Assembly: GCA_964548565.1 (NCBI GenBank)
Contig: CAZJTF010000384.1
Span: 1 to 6,444, forward strand
Direction: 5' to 3'
Length of the DNA: 6,444 bases
DNA from: CAYLLT01 sp964548565
GTDB lineage: Bacteria > Planctomycetota > Phycisphaerae > UBA1845 > PWPN01
Within the stretch, counting starts at the first letter, position 1; each line of letters starts with the position of its first letter. The notes beneath the pieces were generated by a model that was given only the letters and a program-made list of their open reading frames with translations, was not told where the DNA came from and searched no databases. A program made the translations under genes and the position numbers. Positions 3,873 to 6,444 of the stretch are shown here, piece by piece.

Positions 3873-6444
3873 GAGGCGTGCACGTTCGACACGGATTGCG
3901 ACGACGGTAATGGCGCCACGATCGATCTCTGCATTGACGGTTATGGGTGCGCGCATCCTGTGTCCAGCGGCCGGGTAACCCGTGACCACTACGGCTCTGG
4001 ACAAACGTTTAGCGGTTGCACGGGCGGCTACTTCCAGACCTGGACCTCGGTCGGATCGTACTACTCCTGGGCGGTATCGCCGCAGATCCCAGCGGCCGCT
4101 TGGGCAGTGCGGGCGTCGATGGAACTATCGGCGAGCACCAACTGTAGCGTTTGGGGGAGCAATGATTTTGAGTTGTTCGTAAACGGCCAGTTGTCAAGCA
4201 CCGTGACAGCCGCGGCCAACAGCGTCCCGCCGTGGTGTACCTTGTCGGCTGCTCCGGTCCAGACCTACTCGCTGAACTTGTCCGGTTTCGATCTGGATGG
4301 CTCTGATACGGTGGGGTTCAAGCTCGCGAAGACCCTCCCGTGCACCGGGGATGGTCACAGCTATGTCTTGGGGAGGGCGAGAACACACATTGACTACTCA
4401 TGCAAACCGCCAGCGGCCCTCGTAGCCATCGCGGCCGGCGTCCATTGCGGAGATGTGAATCTGTGCTGGGAACAGCCGTACGCGTCGAGGTTCAACCACA
4501 CCGTTCTCGTCGACGGCCAGCCAGTCCCGACTGTGATGTCAGGCGCATCGTGTGCGGTGGCGAGCCTTGCCGGCCTTGGCCTGCAAGAAGGTCCCCACAC
4601 CTGGTCCGTCATCTCCGAAGGCTGCAACTCGACGACAACCACATCAACTACAGCCTTACTTGAACTTACAGCCTTACTTGAACTCAACCCGCCGCCGATC
4701 CTTGACGCACCCGAGAATGCGACCTGCGACATGGGAACGCAGTTGAGTTGGACCGGCGCATTCGGTCAGACGTACGACGTAATTGTGAACGGCGAAGCGC
4801 TGTTCGAGGGCATCAGCACAAACGCGGTCACCGTTCCAGCGTCACACGTCCTCGCGGCGGAGAACACATGGCAGGTAGTGTCACGTGCATGCGGTGGCGA
4901 TACCCTCGCATCGGAACTAGGTGCGTTTACGGCGACTTCCGCACTAGCGCCGATGATTCCCGCGATTGTCAGTCCGGCCAACAACTCGACTGTGCAGTGT
5001 GATGCCGCTATCACCTGGGACTATCCGGGGCCGGCCGGGTCGGCCGGGTTTGATGTCCTACTCGCGGATGGAACCGTTCTGGAGAAAGAGCTAGGCGCGA
5101 CATCGTGGACACCTGCCGGTGAACAGCGATTTGCGAATGGAATCTATGCGTTGCGAGTCAGAGCGCATAACTGCGTGGGGAATTCGGTCAATTCGGGGCT
5201 GCGGGTTTTCACGGTAGACAACACGCCGCTCGCGCCGGTGCTTCAAACCCCCACTGTCGGACAGGTGACGCATGGGACTCCGACGCTTAGCTGGGTGGTG
5301 ACCGGTACGCAGCTCGCGGGGGTGGTCTACGATGTGTATGTCGATGATATGTCCACGCCGGTCGCGACCGGGCTGGCCGCGCTGAGCTGGAGCGTGCCCG
5401 CTGGGCTGCTCCTCGCAGAGGGAAGCCATACGTGGCAGGTGGTTGCGCGGGGCTGCCTCGACACGCCCGCGGCTTCGGGGAGCCGCGGCTTCGTTGTGGA
5501 CACGAGCCCGCCCCTCAGCTTCGGCCTTTCCTCGCCGCCCGACCTGACGTGGTACGCCGATCCGGCGGTGGCACCGCTGCTGACTTGGCAGGCGAGTTCC
5601 GACACGCCCGCCGAACTCGCACACTACCGCGTGCGGCTCGACGGTGCGAGCATCGCGACCGTAGATGCCGTGACGACCCAGTACCAACTGCCCTCGGCGG
5701 CGAACTACAGTACGTCATTCGGGTCGACCAACCCGGGGTGGAATCTCCAGTACGCCTGGACCCTCTGGAATAGTGCCGCGACGTGCCGCACTGGCAACTA
5801 CTGCCTCAGTGGCGATGCTGGCGGGAACTACGCAGACAACGCCGACTACTATGCGACCTGGACGCATACGTCAGGCCAATTATTGGCCGCTGGTACCTCG
5901 CTTTCCTACTACTACAAGGTTGTTGGCATCGAGTCGTGTTGTGACTTCCTCGAAGTACAGGTGCGCTACGGCACAGGAGCCTGGCAATCGGTGGCGACGC
6001 ACAACACCGTGACGTCGGGATGGGTACCGGTATCCATTTCGCTGGGCGCGGGAGCGGGGCAGTCGGTCGATGTTCGATTCCGCTTCTACAGCGACTACTC
6101 GAATCATTCCTACGATGGCGTATACGTCGACGATGTGGTCATTGGGCATGGGTTCTCCAGTGGGCTCCATTCCTGGACCGTGGTGGCCGTGGACCGAGTA
6201 GGTAATGAGCGGCCGGCCGATCAGACGTGGAGCTTCGGCATTGACCCCGACCCACCGGGCTCATTCTCGCTGGTGAGCCCGGCGACGGGTACCGCGAGCC
6301 AGGACCCGGCACCAACGCTCGCGTGGGCGCTGGCCACTGACGCACTCTCCGGCGTCGCCGGGTACCAGCTCTTCATCGACGACGCCCTCGACTCGGAAGT
6401 CGGCGACGTGCTTTCGGCCGCGCCAACTGCCGCCCTGCTCGACG
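3753..6444 (+). CDS. Large secreted Ig/FN3-like repeat protein with nested jelly-roll domain (3' partial)
   Basis: From ATG 3753 the frame runs without a stop for 897 codons to the right edge, so the gene continues off-window. Residues are numbered from this ATG; the ATG at 3765 (residue 5) has the stronger Shine-Dalgarno. Seen: signal peptide (hydrophobic core about 21-34, likely cleavage after VRA at 40), a Cys/Asp-rich motif (43-66), a beta-rich N-terminal domain (80-217), Ig/FN3-like repeats from 219 onward each with a G-x-[HY]-x-W-x-V or similar strand, and a jelly-roll-like domain (651-801) inside the fifth repeat. There are no catalytic motifs. Architecture suggests an adhesin, scaffold or ligand-binding surface protein; the exact role is unknown. 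It lies 7 bases after gene 1, probably in the same operon. Third-position GC is low at its start (34/50 codons, 3879-4028) compared with the end of gene 1. Confidence 0.9.
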   Translation, partial: MERDMNWTAEFETYVHTSARFLVSGCLLLASITLSSPVRAEACTFDTDCDDGNGATIDLCIDGYGCAHPVSSGRVTRDHYGSGQTFSGCTGGYFQTWTSVGSYYSWAVSPQIPAAAWAVRASMELSASTNCSVWGSNDFELFVNGQLSSTVTAAANSVPPWCTLSAAPVQTYSLNLSGFDLDGSDTVGFKLAKTLPCTGDGHSYVLGRARTHIDYSCKPPAALVAIAAGVHCGDVNLCWEQPYASRFNHTVLVDGQPVPTVMSGASCAVASLAGLGLQEGPHTWSVISEGCNSTTTTSTTALLELTALLELNPPPILDAPENATCDMGTQLSWTGAFGQTYDVIVNGEALFEGISTNAVTVPASHVLAAENTWQVVSRACGGDTLASELGAFTATSALAPMIPAIVSPANNSTVQCDAAITWDYPGPAGSAGFDVLLADGTVLEKELGATSWTPAGEQRFANGIYALRVRAHNCVGNSVNSGLRVFTVDNTPLAPVLQTPTVGQVTHGTPTLSWVVTGTQLAGVVYDVYVDDMSTPVATGLAALSWSVPAGLLLAEGSHTWQVVARGCLDTPAASGSRGFVVDTSPPLSFGLSSPPDLTWYADPAVAPLLTWQASSDTPAELAHYRVRLDGASIATVDAVTTQYQLPSAANYSTSFGSTNPGWNLQYAWTLWNSAATCRTGNYCLSGDAGGNYADNADYYATWTHTSGQLLAAGTSLSYYYKVVGIESCCDFLEVQVRYGTGAWQSVATHNTVTSGWVPVSISLGAGAGQSVDVRFRFYSDYSNHSYDGVYVDDVVIGHGFSSGLHSWTVVAVDRVGNERPADQTWSFGIDPDPPGSFSLVSPATGTASQDPAPTLAWALATDALSGVAGYQLFIDDALDSEVGDVLSAAPTAALLD
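3879..3953 (+). other. Cys/Asp-rich short motif after the signal peptide (in gene 2)
   Basis: Residues 43-66 have the form C-T-F-D-T-D-C-D-D-G-N-G-A-T-I-D-L-C-I-D-G-x-G-C. It is akin to the D/C-rich motif at 1031-1096 in gene 1 and to modules frequent in secreted proteins of Myxococcota-like bacteria. The Asp spacing could support Ca2+ binding, which is an inference. Confidence 0.55.
3990..4403 (+). other. N-terminal beta-rich domain (in gene 2)
   Basis: Residues 80-217 alternate polar and hydrophobic residues, with strands such as YYSWAVSP, AWAVRASMEL, DFELFVNGQ and TYSLNLSGF. Cysteines at 89, 131, 162, 197 and 217 could form disulfides. The ELFVNGQ strand and overall length fit a jelly-roll or lectin-like beta-sandwich, but I do not recognise a named family. 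Confidence 0.4.
4650..4685 (+). repeat. In-frame 18-bp tandem duplication
   Basis: Two adjacent 18-base copies, 4650-4667 and 4668-4685, differ only at the last base (T/C). They encode TALLEL twice (residues 300-311), just after a Thr-rich run (STTTTSTT). The unit appears to be the last beta strand of the first Ig-like repeat, duplicated. It is AT-richer than its surroundings. Near identity suggests a recent slippage event. Confidence 0.9.
5032..5049 (+). repeat. Perfect 9-bp tandem repeat
   Basis: CGGCCGGGT occurs twice in a row (5032-5040, 5041-5049), in frame, in a loop reading PGPAGSAGF (residues 425-433). It is probably a small slippage product in GC-rich sequence. Confidence 0.8.
5511..5702 (+). 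other. Fifth Ig/FN3-like repeat, N-terminal half (in gene 2)
   Basis: Residues 587-650 give the early strands of a repeat (LLTWQASSD, HYRVRLDG, TQYQLPS). The sequence then switches to an unrelated domain. The expected late strand (LHSWTVVAVDRVGN, 805-818) appears only after it, at 6156-6251. That later segment completes the repeat and ends in the DPDPP linker. Confidence 0.65.
5703..6155 (+). other. Jelly-roll-like (MAM / choice-of-anchor-J-like) domain nested in an Ig-like repeat (in gene 2)
   Basis: Residues 651-801 contain SFGSTNPGW at the start, aromatic strands (YAWTLWNS), TGNYCLSGD, a LSYYYKVVGIESCCDFLEV core, VRYGTGAWQSV, GWVPVSISL, VRFRFYSD, and a closing GVYVDDVVI. This order and the final VDDV-I strand match bacterial MAM-like or jelly-roll binding domains. 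Cysteines are at 678, 684, 729 and 730. Third-position GC is 73/100 codons here, against 40/50 in the Ig half before it and 43/50 after it. The role is likely ligand or carbohydrate binding, by inference. Confidence 0.6.
6252..6444 (+). other. Sixth Ig/FN3-like repeat, cut by the window edge (in gene 2)
   Basis: Residues 834-897 show PPGSFSLVSPATG, a PTLAWALATD strand and a YQLFIDD strand, matching the early half of the preceding repeats. The late G-x-H-x-W strand lies beyond the window, so the repeat array continues to the right. Confidence 0.65.

Larger units (their letters stand above)
4407..5510 (+). repeat. Four tandem Ig/FN3-like repeats (in gene 2)
   Basis: Approximate repeats lie at residues 219-312, 313-398, 399-490 and 491-586. 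Each begins with a Pro-containing linker, has an LSW/ITW-type strand, a Y-x-V-x-V-[DN]-G or similar strand, and a late strand: GPHTWSVIS, ENTWQVVSR, GIYALRVRA and GSHTWQVVA. Cysteines recur just after the late strand (291, 380, 474, 568), often with a partner in the early strands. The repeats are well diverged from each other. Confidence 0.7.

Noticed and set aside
3864..3881. Possible lipoprotein signal (Cys43 three residues after the predicted cleavage site)
   Set aside because: The residues before Cys (R-A-E-A) do not fit a lipobox, which needs a small residue at -2 rather than Glu and usually Leu/Val at -3.
3555..4004. Reverse-strand frame spanning the gene 1-gene 2 junction
   Set aside because: It has no ribosome binding site or recognisable domain, and both strands of evidence favour the plus-strand genes with a 7-base gap.
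5091..5687. Reverse-strand frame of 198 codons in the Ig-repeat region
   Set aside because: It is Arg/His-rich and lies opposite the fourth and fifth Ig-like repeats of gene 2, which have an obvious periodic domain pattern.
4400..5773. Several short plus-strand frames (4400-4663, 4552-4746, 4748-5002, 5432-5773)
   Set aside because: All overlap the open frame of gene 2, which explains the whole stretch with a signal peptide and repeated domains.

Overview
The window is a GC-rich stretch of a bacterial genome. It holds parts of two very large, same-strand genes for secreted mosaic proteins, and almost no non-coding DNA: 7 bases lie between the two genes. The domain vocabulary is that of Myxococcota and related former Deltaproteobacteria, which are rich in multidomain secreted proteins of this style. 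It includes Cys-rich modules, a CGDxxCxxGxxxCxxCPxDC motif, short D/C-rich motifs, tandem DUF1566 domains and Ig-like repeats. The lineage is an inference from style only; no marker gene is present.

Bases 1-3745 encode the C-terminal 1247 residues of gene 1, whose real start lies left of the window. In order it carries the end of a Cys-rich motif, two DUF1566/Lcl_C domains, a Cys-rich linker, a textbook six-cysteine EGF-like domain, and a papain-family (C1) cysteine peptidase domain with Gln, Cys, His and Asn all in place. About 400 residues of Cys-rich repeats (59 Cys) follow, then a terminal Ig/FN3-like domain.

Bases 3753-6444 encode the first 897 codons of gene 2, which is open through the right edge with no stop. 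It has a Sec-type signal peptide, a short Cys/Asp motif, an N-terminal beta-rich domain, and then at least six Ig/FN3-like repeats. The fifth repeat appears to be split by a complete jelly-roll-like domain of about 150 residues. The small ORFs on either strand in 3753-6444 are shadows of this frame.

The pair looks like an operon for extracellular proteins: a putative secreted protease with ligand-binding modules, followed by a long adhesin- or scaffold-like repeat protein. They share module types, namely the Ig-like domain with a G-x-[YH]-x-W strand and the D/C-rich motif. A joint role in surface binding or degradation of an external polymer is a reasonable guess but is not shown by the sequence. 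I found no RNA gene, mobile element, CRISPR array, promoter or terminator.
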